Counted from the stretch's first letter, positions 1-12,383 are shown. The stretch is DNA of 64,000 bases from Hyperoodon ampullatus (GCA_949752795.1 CATKHW010000008.1:2542001-2606000), one strand, 5' to 3'. Notes: generated by a model from the sequence alone, not told the origin. Made by a program: numbers and translations.

Positions 1-599
1 CCGGGGCTGGGGTAGTGGGAGGGAGTGAGGGGCCGTGGCTTTGTGGGTGGCCCAGTTGGAGGGGGACTCTGATGGACTTTCTGCATGAATTGCCAGGCTG
101 CCACCTGCTAAAGAAGAGGATGTGTCACCCATACCTGCCGCTGGAATTTCTCCCCAGGCAGTGGTGAGGAAGTAAAAAAGCAGTGGGGGCCGTGGCAGGA
201 GGGGTATCTCAAGCAGGGAAATGGAAAGCTTCCAGAAGAGCATCTGGTGCCAGGACCATCCTGGCTGGCCTGCAGGCACCAAGTCGGCCTACGTGCTGTC
301 ACTTGTGTGACTCCACAGCCCTTCTTCTAGGCTTGCAAGTTCTTGGACATATTCAGGTGTTTTACCTGGAAAGGGTGGGAAGTGTTCAGCTGCAGCAGGA
401 CTGGGGCTCACCTCACATTTACTCACAGACTCCTCAACACAGTCCCCCAGCTTTGCAATGAGGATGCTCCTTGTGGGGGGGAGTGCTGCTGACTGCATGG
501 GAGACGATTTCACACCTCTTACCAACTTAAGAATTTTTACCACTGGAGCAAGTGCCCTGATACAGTTTTCCTCTGTATAACTAGTAGGGTCTGTGTAGT
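1..599. other. unassigned left flank, no gene recognised
   Basis: This stretch is richer in G and C than the rest of the window and shows no tandem structure or transposon signature that I recognise. A minus-strand open frame runs across 289-696, but it starts inside the A/T-rich tract to its right, encodes a lysine-rich low-complexity start, and resembles no family I know. I treat it as chance. The segment may be ordinary single-copy mammalian sequence bordering the repeats. Confidence 0.5.
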
Positions 600-721
600 T
601 TTTTTTTTTTTTTTCTTTTTTTCTTTTTGGTTCAAGGTAGATTTTATTTATTCCTCTTTTTTTTAATTTACAGATATAAACATGGAAATAATGCATTAAT
701 ATAAAGAGGTCTATATGAAGG
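600..721. repeat. poly-T run and A/T-rich low-complexity stretch
   Basis: A run of about 17 T (from about 600) is followed by T-rich, then A/T-rich sequence. It could be the A-tail of a minus-strand retroposon read in reverse, but the sequence after it does not match a SINE I recognise, so only low complexity is claimed. Confidence 0.6.
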
Positions 722-2090
722 GAAAAACTTTTTTTCTGTTTTTTTTAATTAAATGTTATTTATTTATTTTTAATTTTTTCAAAATTTATTTCTTTCTTTT
801 ATACAGCAGGTTCTTATTGGATATCTATTTTATACATATAAGTGTGCACATGTGAATCCCTGTCTCCCAATTCATCCCACCACCACCCTCACATGGCATT
901 CCCCCCTTTGTGTCCATATGCTTGTTCTCTACATCTGTGTCTCTATCTCTGCCCTGCAAACCGGTTCACCTGTACCATTTTTCTAGGTTCCACATATATG
1001 CATTAATATACAATATTTGTTTTTTCTCTTTTTGACTTACTTCACTCTGTATGACAGTCTCTATATCCATCAAGGTCTCTACAAATGACCCAATTTCATT
1101 CCTATGTATTGCTGAGTAATATTCCATTGTATATATGTACCACATCTTTATCCATTCGTCTGTCTGTGGGCACTTAGGTTGCTTTCATTACCTGCCTATT
1201 GTAAATAGTGCTGCAATGAACATTGTGGTGAATGTGTCTTTTTGATTTATGGTTTTCTCTGGGTATATGCCCAGTAGTGGCATTGTTGGATTATATGGTA
1301 ATTCTATTTTTAGTTTTTAAAGGAACCTCCATACTGTTCTCCATAGAGATTGTATTGATTTACATTCCCAACAATAGTGGAAGAAGGTTCCTTATCTCCA
1401 CACCCTCTCCAGCATTTGTTGTTTGTAGATTTTCTGATGATGCCCATTCTAACAGGTGTGACGTGATACCTCATTGTAGTTTCGATTTCCATTTCTCTAA
1501 TAATTAGAGATGTTGAGCAGATTTCCATGTGTGTCTTGGCCATCTCTATGTCTTCTTGGAATAAATGTCTATTTAGATCTTCTTCCATTTTTGTATTGGG
1601 TTGTTTGTTCTATTAATATTGAGCTGCATGAGCTGTTTATATATATTGGAGATTAAGCAATTGTTCATTGATTCGTTTGCAAATATTTTCTGCCATTCTG
1701 AGGGTTGTCTTTTCGTCTTGTTTGTAGTTTCCTTTGCTTTGCAAAAGCTTTTACGTTTCATTAGGTCCCAGCTGTTTAGTTTTCTTTTTTATTTCATTAG
1801 TATAGGAGGTGGATCAAAAAAGGTCTTGCTGTGATTTACGTCAGAGTATTCTTCGTAAGTTTTCCTCTCAGAGTTTTATACTGTCCAGTCTTACATTAAG
1901 GTCTCTAATCCATTTTGGATATATTTTTATGTATGGTGTTGGGGAGTGTTTTAATTTCATTCTTTTACATGTAGCTGTCCATATTTCCCAGCAGCACTGA
2001 TTGAAGAGACTGTCTTATCTCCATTGTATAGTCTTGCCTCCTTTGTCATAGATTAGTTGACCATAGGTGTGTAGGTTTATCCCTGGGCTT
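722..2090 (-). mobile_element. LINE-1 element, minus strand, 5'-truncated (copy 1)
   Basis: Read on the minus strand this is the 3' end of an L1 retrotransposon. From left to right on the plus strand it shows an A/T-rich tail (about 722-800), 3' UTR sequence (about 800-1030) and the C-terminal part of ORF2 (about 1030-2090). Recognisable L1 landmarks include the reverse-strand equivalents of the conserved segments around 1105-1140 (site of the YSAIK-type C-terminal motif), 1260-1300, 1355-1375 and 1400-1500. The 3' UTR differs from that of copy 2, so the two belong to different L1 subfamilies. The element stops abruptly at the poly-T that begins copy 2. It is decayed and cannot be mobile. Confidence 0.9.
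1035..2090 (-). pseudogene. L1 ORF2 C-terminal remnant (copy 1), frameshifted
   Basis: L1 ORF2 encodes the endonuclease/reverse transcriptase of LINE-1. Only the part downstream of the reverse-transcriptase domain remains. Two minus-strand frame segments carry clear ORF2 peptides: 1573-1761 includes [14 protein letters not shown] and YKQLMQLNI, and 1310-1588 includes [20 protein letters not shown] and NNKCWRGCG, the start of the cysteine-rich motif. The frame is lost just after CWRGCG, so the second half of the cysteine motif is out of frame. Near the C-terminus (about 1025-1045) an extra base in an A-run shifts frame again. No function is expected. Confidence 0.85.
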
Positions 2091-3618
2091 TCTTTTTTTT
2101 TTTTTTTTCCTTTTACACGTTTATTGGAGTATAATTGCTTTACAATGGAGTGTTTGTTTCTGCTGTATAACAAAGTGAATCAGCTATACATATACAAATG
2201 TCACCAGATCCCCTCCCTCTTGCATCTCCCTCCCACACTCTATATCCCACCCCTTTAGGTGGTCACAAAGCACTGAGCTGATCTCCCTCTTCTATGTGGC
2301 AGCATCCAAGTAGCTATCAGTGTTACATTTGGTAATGTATTTATGTCCATGCCACTCTCTCACTTCGTCTCAGCCTACCCATCCCCCTTCCGGTGTCCTC
2401 AAGTCCTTTCTCTACTTCTGTGTCCTTAATCCTGTCCAGCCACTAAGTTCTTCAAAATCTTTTTTTTTTTCTTCATTAGATTCTGTATATCTCTGTTAAC
2501 ATACAGTATTTGTTTTTCCCTTTCTGACTTACTTCACTGTGTAGGACAGATTCTAAGTCCATCCACCTCAGTACAAATAAGTCAGTTTTGCTTCTTTTTA
2601 TGGCTGAGTAATATTCCATTGTATATATGTGCCAGATCTTCTTTATCCATTCATCTGTCGATGGACACTTAGGTTTCTTCCATGTCCTGGCTATTGTAAA
2701 TAGAGCTGAAATGAACATTTTCGTACAAAACTCTTTTTGAATTATGGTTTTCGCAATGCAAATGCCCAGTAGTTGGATTGTTGTGTCGTTTGGTACTTCT
2801 ATTGTTAGTTATTTAAAGGAACCTCCTTACTGTTCTCCCTAGTGCCCATATCAATTTACATTCCCACCCACAGTGCAAGTGTGTTCCCTTTTCTCCAATA
2901 AAGGCCTCTACAGCATTTATTGTTTTGTAGGTTTTTTTTGATGATTGCCACTCTGACTGCTGTGAGGTGATACCTCACGTAGTTTTGATTTGCATTTCTC
3001 TAATGATTAGTGATGTTCAGCATCCTTTCATGTGTTTCTTGGTAATCTGTATATCTTCTTTGGAGAAATGTCTATTTAGGTCTTCTGCCCGTTTTTGAAT
3101 TGGGTTGTTTGTTTTTGTGATATTGAGCTACATGAGGTGCATGTAAAGTTTGGAGATTAATCCTTTGTCAATTCCTTCATTTGAAAATATTTACTCCCAT
3201 TCTGAGGGTTGTTTTTGCATCTTGTTTATGTTTTCCTGTACTGTGTAAAAGCTTTTAAGTTTCATTAGGTCCCATTTTTTGATTTCTGTTTTGATTTCCA
3301 TTTCTCTAGGAGGTGGGTCAAAAAGGATCTTGCTGTGATTTATGTCATAGAGTGTTCTGCCTATGGTTTCCTCTAAGTGTTTTATAGTGTCTGGTCTTAT
3401 ATTTAGATGTCTAATCAATTTAGAGTTTATTTTTGTGTATGGTGTTATGGAGTGTCCTAATTTCATTCTTTTATGTGTAGGGGTCCAGTTTTCCCAGCAC
3501 CAATTACTGAAGAGACTGTCTTTTCTCCATTGTATATCCTTAGCTCCTTTGTCATAGATGAGATAGCCATAGGTGTGTAGGTTTATCTCTGAGCTTTCTG
3601 TCCTGTTCCGTTGATCTG
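2091..3618 (-). mobile_element. LINE-1 element, minus strand, 5'-truncated (copy 2)
   Basis: This second L1 begins with a poly-T run (about 2091-2108), which is the poly-A tail read in reverse. A 3' UTR of cetartiodactyl type follows (about 2109-2470), including the block around 2118-2175 and the block around 2255-2300. The ORF2 C-terminus runs from about 2476 to 3618. The element stops where the first ~1.74 kb satellite unit begins. Copy 1 and copy 2 both reach nearly the same L1 coordinate at their upstream ends (GTGTGTAGGTTTATC at about 2067 and 3575), so insertion of copy 2 into copy 1 cannot be told apart from side-by-side placement using target-site duplications. Confidence 0.9.
2476..3618 (-). 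pseudogene. L1 ORF2 C-terminal remnant (copy 2)
   Basis: The minus strand encodes the end of L1 ORF2 in pieces. Segment 2476-2718 reads through to the natural stop and contains WIKKIWHIYTMEYYSAIKR and WMDLESVLHSEVSQKGK, the conserved ORF2 C-terminus. Segment 3191-3466 contains TPYTKINSK, RPDTIKHLEE, IGRTLYDINHSKILFDPPPR and WDLMKLKSF, which lie upstream in the same protein. Between them the frame is broken and the cysteine-rich motif region (about 2895-2925) is altered. Reverse-transcriptase and endonuclease domains are absent. The element is dead. Confidence 0.88.
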
Positions 3619-5365
3619 TGTTTATGCCAATCTACATACACTTGATTCCATTATGGAGACATATAAATTCATAGGTTTCAAGATTATTAGCAGTCAGATA
3701 TATTCCTCTTCAGTGAATAGGTTGTTTTGTCTCCAGTTCATTGAGAAAGGAGTAGGTCTTGTCTATTACATATTTGGTATATGGAATGGTATCTGTGCTA
3801 ATTTCAAACTCTGCTTTTACACATCACCCCACGTCACCTTTCCCCTTAAGGAGGCATAAGTGTGTTTTCTAAATGTGTAACTCTGTTCTCTTTTGAAATT
3901 CAGTTCATGTGTATCCATGTTTACATTCCCTCTATAAGTGATATATTACAATAAGTTTCTTTTTCTTTGTGGCTCATTTCACTTAGCCTCATTGTACCTA
4001 AAGCCACTCATTATGCTGCTATTGGCCTTATGACATTGATTTTATGTCTGAGTGACATTCCATTGTATATAAGTACCACAACATCTTTATCCATTATTTG
4101 TTTTTCCTTTCGTGGTGTATTTAAAGTGTACCGAAGTTGAGGTTCTTGTAAACAGAGCAGCCATAAACTTTGGGGTGGCAGTGTGTTGTGGAATTTTAGT
4201 TTTCCCAAAATACACGCCCATGAGTGGAAGTGTGCTATGCTTTGTACCTCTGTTTTAGAAAACAACATACAGTTCTCCAGAGAGGCTGTTGACAATTTAC
4301 ATTCTGTCCATCGGCGTAACCAGGCTCCCTTTTCTCCATGGCCTCTCTTGTATTTGTGGTTTTTACACTACTTGCGGAAGGCCCTTTTGACCGGTGGTAA
4401 GTGACACTTCTATGTAGTGTGGATTTGCAATGCCTGATGGCTTGCTTGGCCAAAAAGGGCGTATGCATTTTTTCCTGAATATATTCAAGAAAATACACAT
4501 ACTCCCTTTTTGGCCAAGGACATCATTGTCGAAGTTCTGTCACTTTTCATGTGCTTTAAAGATGACTCCAATCTACCTCTTGAAATCTGTTTCCTTCAAT
4601 TCTGCCTTGCATTCAAATCCTCTTCACTGCCTTACCTCAATATATTTCTGGATGATAGTTGTCCCTTATAACTCTGCAAGTTTGTGAATTGCTGTGCCCC
4701 TGATTTCCATTTTTCAAATCGCCTATTTGTGAGCCGGCTGCAATACCGCAGGATGGCTTTAGGCCCTAGTCTGGTTCCGGGGCTGCAGGCTGAGCCTTTG
4801 GTTAATTCTTCTTCCTGAGGTGAAACTAGAGAGACATGTGCCCATCCAGACGCCTACAGCTAATCTCTCATTTGTTTCCCCTCTTCCTGTTCATCTTCTG
4901 CACAATTTGCAAACTGTGCATAACAGGAGGGTAAAGCCGCTGAAACTCCAAGTGGGGAGATTTTCAGTAATGCAGATGGAATGGCGAAGCCCAGCACGAT
5001 GAAAGGAAAAATGAGGTAGCTTTTAGAAAACTTTCCCGATTACACAGTGTACTAACAACTGGGTTTCCCATGCTTTTTTAACTGTAGGAAGATTCCCTTA
5101 AACCTGGAGAGTTGGGACCACTAGAATGGGTAGCACAAAGTACTGCTCTAAGTGGTGTTCTTTTGCTCACACAACCTCAGCAATCTTGTCAGCTCCAAAG
5201 GTCCAGTCTTATGTCTCATCCAGAGGTGGGTGTAAAGTTGGTCGATCCACGTTGCATCACAGGCCCTGAACGTAATTTTTAAGAATTTCTCTCTGTTTCG
5301 CTGTTTTTACATTTTGCTTTTGAAATTTATTTTTATACGGGGGGTTTAGCTGAATTTCAGTGCAG
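3619..5365. repeat. satellite unit 1 (1747 bp)
   Basis: This is the edge unit, abutting the L1, and the most diverged copy. Its post-palindrome third (about 4690-5000) differs most from the others. This pattern is usual for satellite edges that escape homogenisation. Confidence 0.85.
4445..4518. repeat. 74-bp palindrome, satellite unit 1
   Basis: Two 37-bp arms with no loop, beginning CTTGGCCAAAAAGGG and ending in its complement, centred on GAATATATTC. Five of 37 arm pairs are mismatched here. Confidence 0.9.
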
Positions 5366-5617
5366 TGTTCATGCCGTTATACACACACATGATTCCTTTA
5401 TGGAGACATGAGAATACATATGTTTTAAAATTCTTAAAGTCAGATATATTCCTCTGCAATGAATAGGGGGTGTTGAGTCCAGTTCATTGTGCTGGAAGTA
5501 GGTGTTGTCGATTACATACTTGGTTTATGTATCGGTATCTGTGCTAATTTAAAACTGTGGTTTTATGCATTACCCCACCTCGCCTTTCCCCTTAAGCAGG
5601 TAGAAGATTGTTTTCTA

Positions 5618-5783
5618 AATGTGTGACTCTGTTGTGTTTGTAATTCAGTTCATGTGTAGCCATGTGTACATTCCCACTATGAGTCATATCTTATGATAAG
5701 ATTCGTTACTCTGTACTCTTTCCTAACTCAGTTCATGTGTAGCCATGTTTACAGGACCTTCATAAGTGATATCTTATGATAAG
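5618..5783. repeat. 83-bp local tandem duplication inside satellite unit 2
   Basis: The segment around GTTCATGTGTAGCCATG occurs twice, 83 bp apart, and both copies end at ATCTTATGATAAG or a close variant (5700 and 5783). The other units have it once. The second copy resembles the consensus of other units more closely than the first. Confidence 0.85.
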
Positions 5784-6277
5784 TTTCTTTTTCTCTGTGA
5801 ATTATTTCACATAGAATCTTCGTACCTGAATCCACTCATTTTGCTGCTACTCGCCTTATGACATTGATTTCATGGCTGAGGGATATTCCATCGTACGTAA
5901 TTACCAGAATTTCTTGAACCATTTTTGTCTTTCCTGGGACATTTATGGTGTACCCAATTTGAGCTTCTTGTAAGCAGAGCAGCCCTAAATTTTGGGGTGG
6001 CTCTGTCTTATTGATTTTCATTTCTCCCAAGATATATTTCATAGACTGGAAGTGCCCTCCGCTCTGTAGCTCTGTCGTTTACTTGTTTTAGGGAACACAG
6101 TGCACTCCTCCAGAGAGGCAGTTGGCAATTTACATCCTGTCCATCAGCATAACTAGGCTCCCTGTTCTCCAGGGCCATTCTTGCCTTTCTGGATTTTACA
6201 CATTTTGTGGATGTCCCTTTTGACCAGTGGGAAGTGATACTTCTTTGTAGTGCAGATTTGCATTGCCCGCTTTCTTG

Positions 6278-6351
6278 CTTGGCCAAAATGGGCTTATGCG
6301 TTTTCTCCTGAATATATTCAGGAGAAAACGCATACGCCCTGTTTGGCCAAG
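6278..6351. repeat. 74-bp palindrome, satellite unit 2
   Basis: Same position in the unit and same length as the others, with about three of 37 arm pairs mismatched. The central 40 bp or more is perfect. Confidence 0.92.
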
Positions 6352-7182
6352 TGCATCATTGTCGAATTTGTGCCCCTCTTCCTGTGATTTAAAGGCGATT
6401 CCAATGTACCTCTTGAAATCTGTTTCCTGCATTTCTGGCTCGCTTTCAAGTACGCGTCGTTGCCTTCCCTCAACAGATTTTTGGACGACAGTTGTCCTTT
6501 ATTTCTCTGCTAGTTTGTGAATTGCTGTGCCCCTGAGTTCCATTTTTCAACTCGTTTTTTGTGAGCTGACCGCAAGTCCAAAATTGGGCTTCAGGACCTA
6601 TACTGGTTCCCGGCGGGTGGCTGAGACTTTGGATAATTCTTCTTCCTGCTGAGAAATTAGAGTGACATGTGCCCTTCCAAATGCCTAACAGCTACTCTCT
6701 CATTGGTTTTCCCTCTTCCCTTTCATCCTCTGCCAATTTGGCCACATGTTAGAACCAGGAGTTTAAAGGGGCTGTCTCTCCAAGTTGGGAGATTGATAGT
6801 AAAGCACCTGGAAATTCAAACTGGAGCACCAGGAGAGGGACTATTAGTTGAGTTTTAGAAACCTTTCATATTCACAGTGTGTCCATTCTCTAGGTTTCCC
6901 GTACATGTTATAGCTGTAGTAATATTCCCTTCAACCAGAAGAGTTGGGACCCTTGGAATGTGTGCCACACATTATTGCTTTAAATGGTCTGCATTTGCTG
7001 ACCCAATCTCACCAATCCTCTCAGTCGCAAGTGTCCAGACTTATGCCACATCCAGCCGTCATTGTAGATAGGGTCATTCCAGGTTTCATCAGAGCCCCTG
7101 AAGGAATTGTAAAGAATTTCCCTTTTTTTGTTTTCTTTTTGAAATTCTTTTAATAGTGGGTTTGAGCTGATTCTCACTGCCA

Positions 7183-8901
7183 TGTTTATTTCAGTCTAGA
7201 CACACTTGATTCCCTTACGGAGACATATCAATACATAGGTTTTATTAATCTTACTAGTCAGATATATTCCTCTTTGGGAAATATGTGGTTTTGAGTCCCC
7301 TTCACTGAGGAAGTTGTAGGGCTTGTCTCTTCCGTAGTTGGTTTTTGGAACGGTACATGTACTAATATCAAACTCTGGTTTTATTCATCACCCAACCTCT
7401 CCTTCACCCTTAAGCAGACATAAGAGTGTTTTCTAAATGTGAGACTCTGTTCTCTTTCCTAACTCCGTTCATGTGTAGCCATGCTCACAGGGCCTTCATA
7501 AGTGATATCTTATGATAAGTTTCTTTTTCTCTGTGACTTTTTTCTCTTAGAATCATCGAACATGAATCCACTCATTTTGCTGCTACTGGCCTTATGACAT
7601 TGATTTCATGTCTGAGGGATAATCCATCATACGTAAGTACCACAATTTATTGAACCATTTTTGTCTTTCCTGGGATATTTAAGGTGTACCCAAGTTGAGG
7701 TTCTTGTAAGCAGTGCAGCCCTAAATTTTGGGGTTGCTCTGTCTTATGATTTTCAATTTCCCCAAGGTATATTCCCTAGACTGGAAATGGCCTTGGCTCT
7801 GTAGCTCTGTTGTTTACTTGTTTTAGGGAGCACAATGCACTCCTCGAGAGAGGCAGTTGGCAATTTACATCCGGCCCATCAGCATACCTAGGCTCCCTGT
7901 TCTCCAGGGCCTGTCTTGCCTTTCTGGTTTTTACACATTTTGCGGATGTCCCATTTGACCGGTGGGAAGTGATACTTCTTTTTAGAACAGATTTGCATTG
8001 GCCACTTGCTTGCTTGGCCAAAAAGGGCGTATGTGTTTTCTCCTGAATATATTCCAGAGAAAACGCATACGCCCTTTTTGGCCAAGTGCATCATTGTCGA
8101 AGTTGTGCCCCTCTTCCTGTGCTTTAAAGGCAATTCCAATGTACCTCTTGAAATCTGTTTCCTGCTATTCTGGTTCGCTTTCTAGTCTGCCTCGTTGCTT
8201 CGGTCAACAGATTTTTGGACGATAGTTGTCCTTTATTACTCTGCAAGTTTGTGAATTGCTGTGCCCCTGAGCTCCATTTTTCAACTCGTTTTTTGTGAGC
8301 TGACGGCAGGTCCAAAACTTTGGTTCAGGAACTCTACTGTTTCCCGGCGTGTGGCTGAGACTTTGGCTAATTCTTCTACCTGCCGGGAAATTAGAGTGAC
8401 ATGTGCCAGTCCAAATGCCTAACAGCTACTCTCTCATTGGTTCTCCCTCTTCCCTTTCATCTTCTGCCAAATTGGCAACCTGTGTGAACCAGGAGGTTAA
8501 AGGGGCTGTCTCTCCAAGTTGGGAGATTGATAGTAAAGCAGTTGGAAAGTAAAACTGGAGCACCAGGAGAGGGACTATTAGTTGAGTTTTAGAAACCTTT
8601 CATATTCACAGTGTGTCCATTCTCTAGGTTTCCCGTACATGTTATAGCTGTAGTAATATTGCCTTCAACCTGGAGAGTTGGGACCCTTGGAATGTGTGCC
8701 GCACATTATTGCTCTAAATGGTCTGCATTTGCTCATGGAATCTCACCAATCCTCTCATTCCCAAGTGTCCAGCCTTATGCCACATCCAGCTGTCATTCCA
8801 GGTTTCATCAGAGCCCCTGAAGGAATTTTAAAGAATTTCCGTTTTTTTTGTTTTGTTATTGAAATACCTCCTTAGTGGGTTTGAGCTGATTCTCCCTGCC
8901 A
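7183..8901. repeat. satellite unit 3 (1719 bp)
   Basis: The shortest full unit. Near 8795 it lacks 15 bp that its neighbours have. The missing segment is bounded by a GTCATT direct repeat, consistent with a slippage deletion. Confidence 0.88.
8013..8086. repeat. 74-bp palindrome, satellite unit 3
   Basis: About three of 37 pairs mismatched. The outer arms (CTTGGCCAAAAAGGGCGTATG and its complement) are perfect; two of the mismatches lie near the centre. Confidence 0.92.
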
Positions 8902-10640
8902 TGTTTATGCCAGTCTAGACACACTTGATTACCTTATGGAGACATATCGATACATAGGTTTTAAGATTTATACTAGTCAGATGTATTCCTCTGCGGGAAA
9001 TATGGGGTTTTGAGTTCCTTTAACTGAGGCAAGTTTAGGTCTTGTCTATTCCGTATTTGGATTTTGGAACGGTACCTGTACTAATATCAATCTCTGGTTT
9101 TATGCATCACCACACCTCTCCTTCCCCCTTAAGAAGGCAAAAGGGTGTTTTCTGAATGTGAGACTCTGTTCTCTTTCCTAACTCACTTCATGTGTAGCCA
9201 TGTTTACAGGACCTTCATAAGTGGTATCTTATGATAAGTTTCTTTTTCTCTTTGACTTATTTTCCTTAGAATCATCATACCTGAATCCACTCATTTTGCT
9301 GCTACGGGCCTTATGACATTGATTTCATGGCTGTGAGATATTCCATCGTACGTAAGTACCACAATTTATTGAACCATTTTTGTCTTTCCTGGAATATTTC
9401 AGGTGTACCCAAGTTGAGGTTCTTGTAAGCAGTACAACCCTAAATTTTGGGGTGGCTCTGTCTTATTGATTTTCAGTTTTCCCAATGTATATTCCCTAGA
9501 CTGGAAGTGCACTTGGCTCTGTAGCTCTGTTGTTTACTTTTTTGGGGGAACACAATGCATTCTTCCAGAGAGGCAGTTGGCAATTTACATCCCGCCCATC
9601 AGCATAACTAGGCTCCCTGTTCTCCAGGGCCTGTTTTGCCTTTCTAGTTTTTACACATTTTGCAGATGTCCCTTTTGTCCAGTGGGAAGTGATACTGCTT
9701 TGTAGTGCAGATTTTCATTGCCCGCTTGCTTGCTTGGCCAAAAAGGGCATATGCGTTTTCTCCTAAATATATTCAGGAGAAAACACATATGCCCTTTTTA
9801 GCCAAGTGCATCACTGTCGACCATGAGCCCCTCTTGCTGTGCTTAAAAGGCAATTCCAAAGTACCTCTTGAAATTTGTTTCATGCTATTGTGCCTTGTTT
9901 TAAAGTCCGGCTCATTGCCATCCCTCAAAAGGTTTTAGGACAATAGTTGTCTTTCATTACGCTGCCAGATTTTGAATTGCTGTGCCCCAGAGCTCCATTT
10001 TTCAACTCGTTCTTTTTTTAAGCTGACAGCAAATCCACAATTTTGGTTGAGGACCTATACTGCTTCCTGGCGGGTGACTGAGACTTTGGTTAATATTTCT
10101 TCCTTACGGGATATTAGAGTGACATGTGCCAGTCCAAATGCCTAACAGCAACTCTCTCAATGGTTCTCCATCTTACCTTTCATCCTCTGCCAATTGGCAA
10201 CATGTGAGAACCAGGAGGTTAAAGGGGCTGTCTCAACAAGTTGGGAGATTGATAGTAACGCAGTTGGAAATTCAAACTGGAGCAACAGGAGAGGGATTAT
10301 TAGTTGAGTTTTAAAAACCTTTTGTATTCACAGTGTGTCCATTCTCTAGGTTTCCCGTAAATGTTATAGCTGTAGTAGTATTCCCTTCAACCTGTGGAGT
10401 TGGGACCATTGGAATGTGTGCCACACATTATTGCTTTAAATGCTCTGCATTTGCTCACCGAATCTCACCAATCCTCTCAGTCCCAAGTGTCCAGCCTTAT
10501 GCCACATCCAGCTGTCATTGTAGATAGGGTCATTACAGGTTTCATCAGAGCCCCTGAGGAATTGTTAACAAATTCCCTGTTTTTTTGATTTGCTTTTGAA
10601 ATTCCTTTTTATATTGGGTTTGATCTGATTCTCACTGCCA
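8902..10640. repeat. satellite unit 4 (1739 bp)
   Basis: Closest relative in the window is unit 6. Shared diagnostic changes include the GATTACC start, the GGGAAATATGGGGTT block (8995-9010) and a TTTTTTGGGGG variant (9539-9547). Confidence 0.88.
9733..9806. repeat. 74-bp palindrome, satellite unit 4
   Basis: About three of 37 pairs mismatched. Both arms carry the paired change GCGTATG to GCATATG, so pairing is kept at that site. Confidence 0.92.
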
Positions 10641-12383
10641 TGTTTATGCCAGGTAGGACACACTTGATTCCCTTATGGAGACATATCAATACATATGTTT
10701 TAATATTCTTCCTAATCATATATATTCCTCTGTGGGAAATATGGGGTTTTGAGTCCCTTTCACTGAGGAAGGTGTAGGGATTGACTCTTCCATAGTTGGT
10801 TTTTGGAACGGTACATGTGCTAATATCAAACTCTGGTTTTATGCATCTCCCCACCTCTCCTTCCCACTTAAGCAGGCATAAGTGTGTTTTCTAAATGTGA
10901 GACTCTGTTCTCTTTCCTAACTCACTTCATGTGTAGCCATGTTTACAGGACCTTCATAAGTGATATCTTATGATAAGTTTCTTTTTCTCTGTGACTTATT
11001 TCACTTAGAATCATCGTACCTGAAACCACTCATTTTGCTGCTTCTGGCCTTATGACATTGATTTCATGGCTGAGGGATATTACATCGTACGTATGTACCA
11101 CAATTTCTTGAACCATTTTTGTCTTTCCTGGGATATTTCAGGTGTACCCAAGTTGAGGTTCTTGTAAGCAGTGCAGCCCTAAATTTTGGGTTGGCTCTCC
11201 CTTATTGATTTTAAGTTTTCCCAAGGTATATTCCCTAGACTGGAAGTGCCCTTGGCTCTGTAGTTTTGTTGTTTACTTGTTTTAGGGAACACAATGCACT
11301 CCTCCAGAGAGGCAGTTGGCATTTTACATCCAACCCATCAGAATAACTAGGCTCCCTGTTCTCCAGGGCCTGTGTTGCCTTTCTAGTTTTTACACATTTT
11401 GCGTATGTCCCTTTTGTCCGGTGGGAAGTGATACTACTTTGTAGTGCAGATTTGCATTGCCTGCTTGCTTGCTCGACCAGAAAGGGCGTATGCGTTTTCT
11501 CCTGAATATATTCAGGAGAAAACGCATACGCACTTTTTGGCCCATTGCATCATTGTCGAATTTGTGCCCCTCTTCCTGTGCTTTAAAGGCGATTCCAGTT
11601 TACCTCTTGAAATCTGTTTCCTGCTCCTCTGGCTCGCTTTCAAGTCCACCTTGTTGCCTTACCTCAACAGATTTTTGGACAATAGTTTTCCTTTATTACT
11701 CTCCCCGTTTGTGAATTGCTGTGCCCCTGAGCTCCATTTTTCAACTCGTTTTTTGTGAGCTGACCGCAAGGCCAAAATTTTGGTTCAGGTCCTATACTTG
11801 TTCCCAGCGGGTGGCTGAAACTTTGGCTAATAATTCTTCCTGCCAGGAGATTAGAGTGACTAATGCCGGTCCAAATGCCTAACAGCTACTCTCTCATTGG
11901 TTGTCCATTTCCCTTTCATCCTCCGCCAAATTGTCAACATGTGAGAACCAGGAGGTTAAAGGGGGGGCTGTCTCTCTAAGTTGGGAGATTGATAGTAAAG
12001 CATTTGGAAATTCAAATCGGAGCACCAGGTAAGGGACTATTAGTTGAGTTTTAGAAACCTTTCGTATTCATAGTATGTCCATTCTCTAGGTTTCCCGTAC
12101 ATGTTATAGCTGTAGTAATATTCCATTCAACCTGGAGAGTTGGGACCCTTGGAATGTGTGCCACACATTATTTTTCTAAATGGTCTGCATTTGCTCACCG
12201 AATCTCACCAATCCTCTCAGTCCCAAGTGTCCAGCCTTATGCCACATCCAGCTGTCATTGTAGATAGTGTCATTCCAGGTTTCATCAGAGCTCCTGTAGG
12301 AATTTTAAAGAATTTCCCTGTTTTTTTTTTTGTTTTGTTATTGAAATACCTCCTTAGTGGGTTTGAGCTGATTCTCACTGCCA
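10641..12383. repeat. satellite unit 5 (1743 bp)
   Basis: Collinear with the other units. Its last ~85 bp (GAATTTTAAAGAATTTCC through CTCCTTAGTGGG) match the end of unit 3, which helps define the dimeric higher-order pattern. Confidence 0.88.
11472..11545. repeat. 74-bp palindrome, satellite unit 5
   Basis: The inner 25 pairs or so are intact. About five mismatches lie in the outer part, where the terminal CTTGGCC has decayed in both arms. Confidence 0.9.

Larger units (their letters stand above)
5366..7182. repeat. satellite unit 2 (1817 bp, with internal duplication)
   Basis: It is the longest unit because an 83-bp segment is tandemly duplicated inside it (5618-5700 and 5701-5783). Otherwise it is collinear with the others. 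Confidence 0.88.

Noticed and set aside
289..696. 135-residue minus-strand open frame in the left flank
   Set aside because: It begins in an A/T-rich tract, has a lysine run from the poly-T, shows no recognisable domain, and no splice or promoter evidence can be seen.
600..721. A SINE whose tail is the poly-T run
   Set aside because: The sequence after the run does not show the A/B-box or body of a cetartiodactyl SINE that I recognise.
2091..3618. L1 copy 2 as an intact, potentially active element
   Set aside because: It is 5'-truncated, lacks ORF1, endonuclease and reverse-transcriptase regions, and has broken frames.
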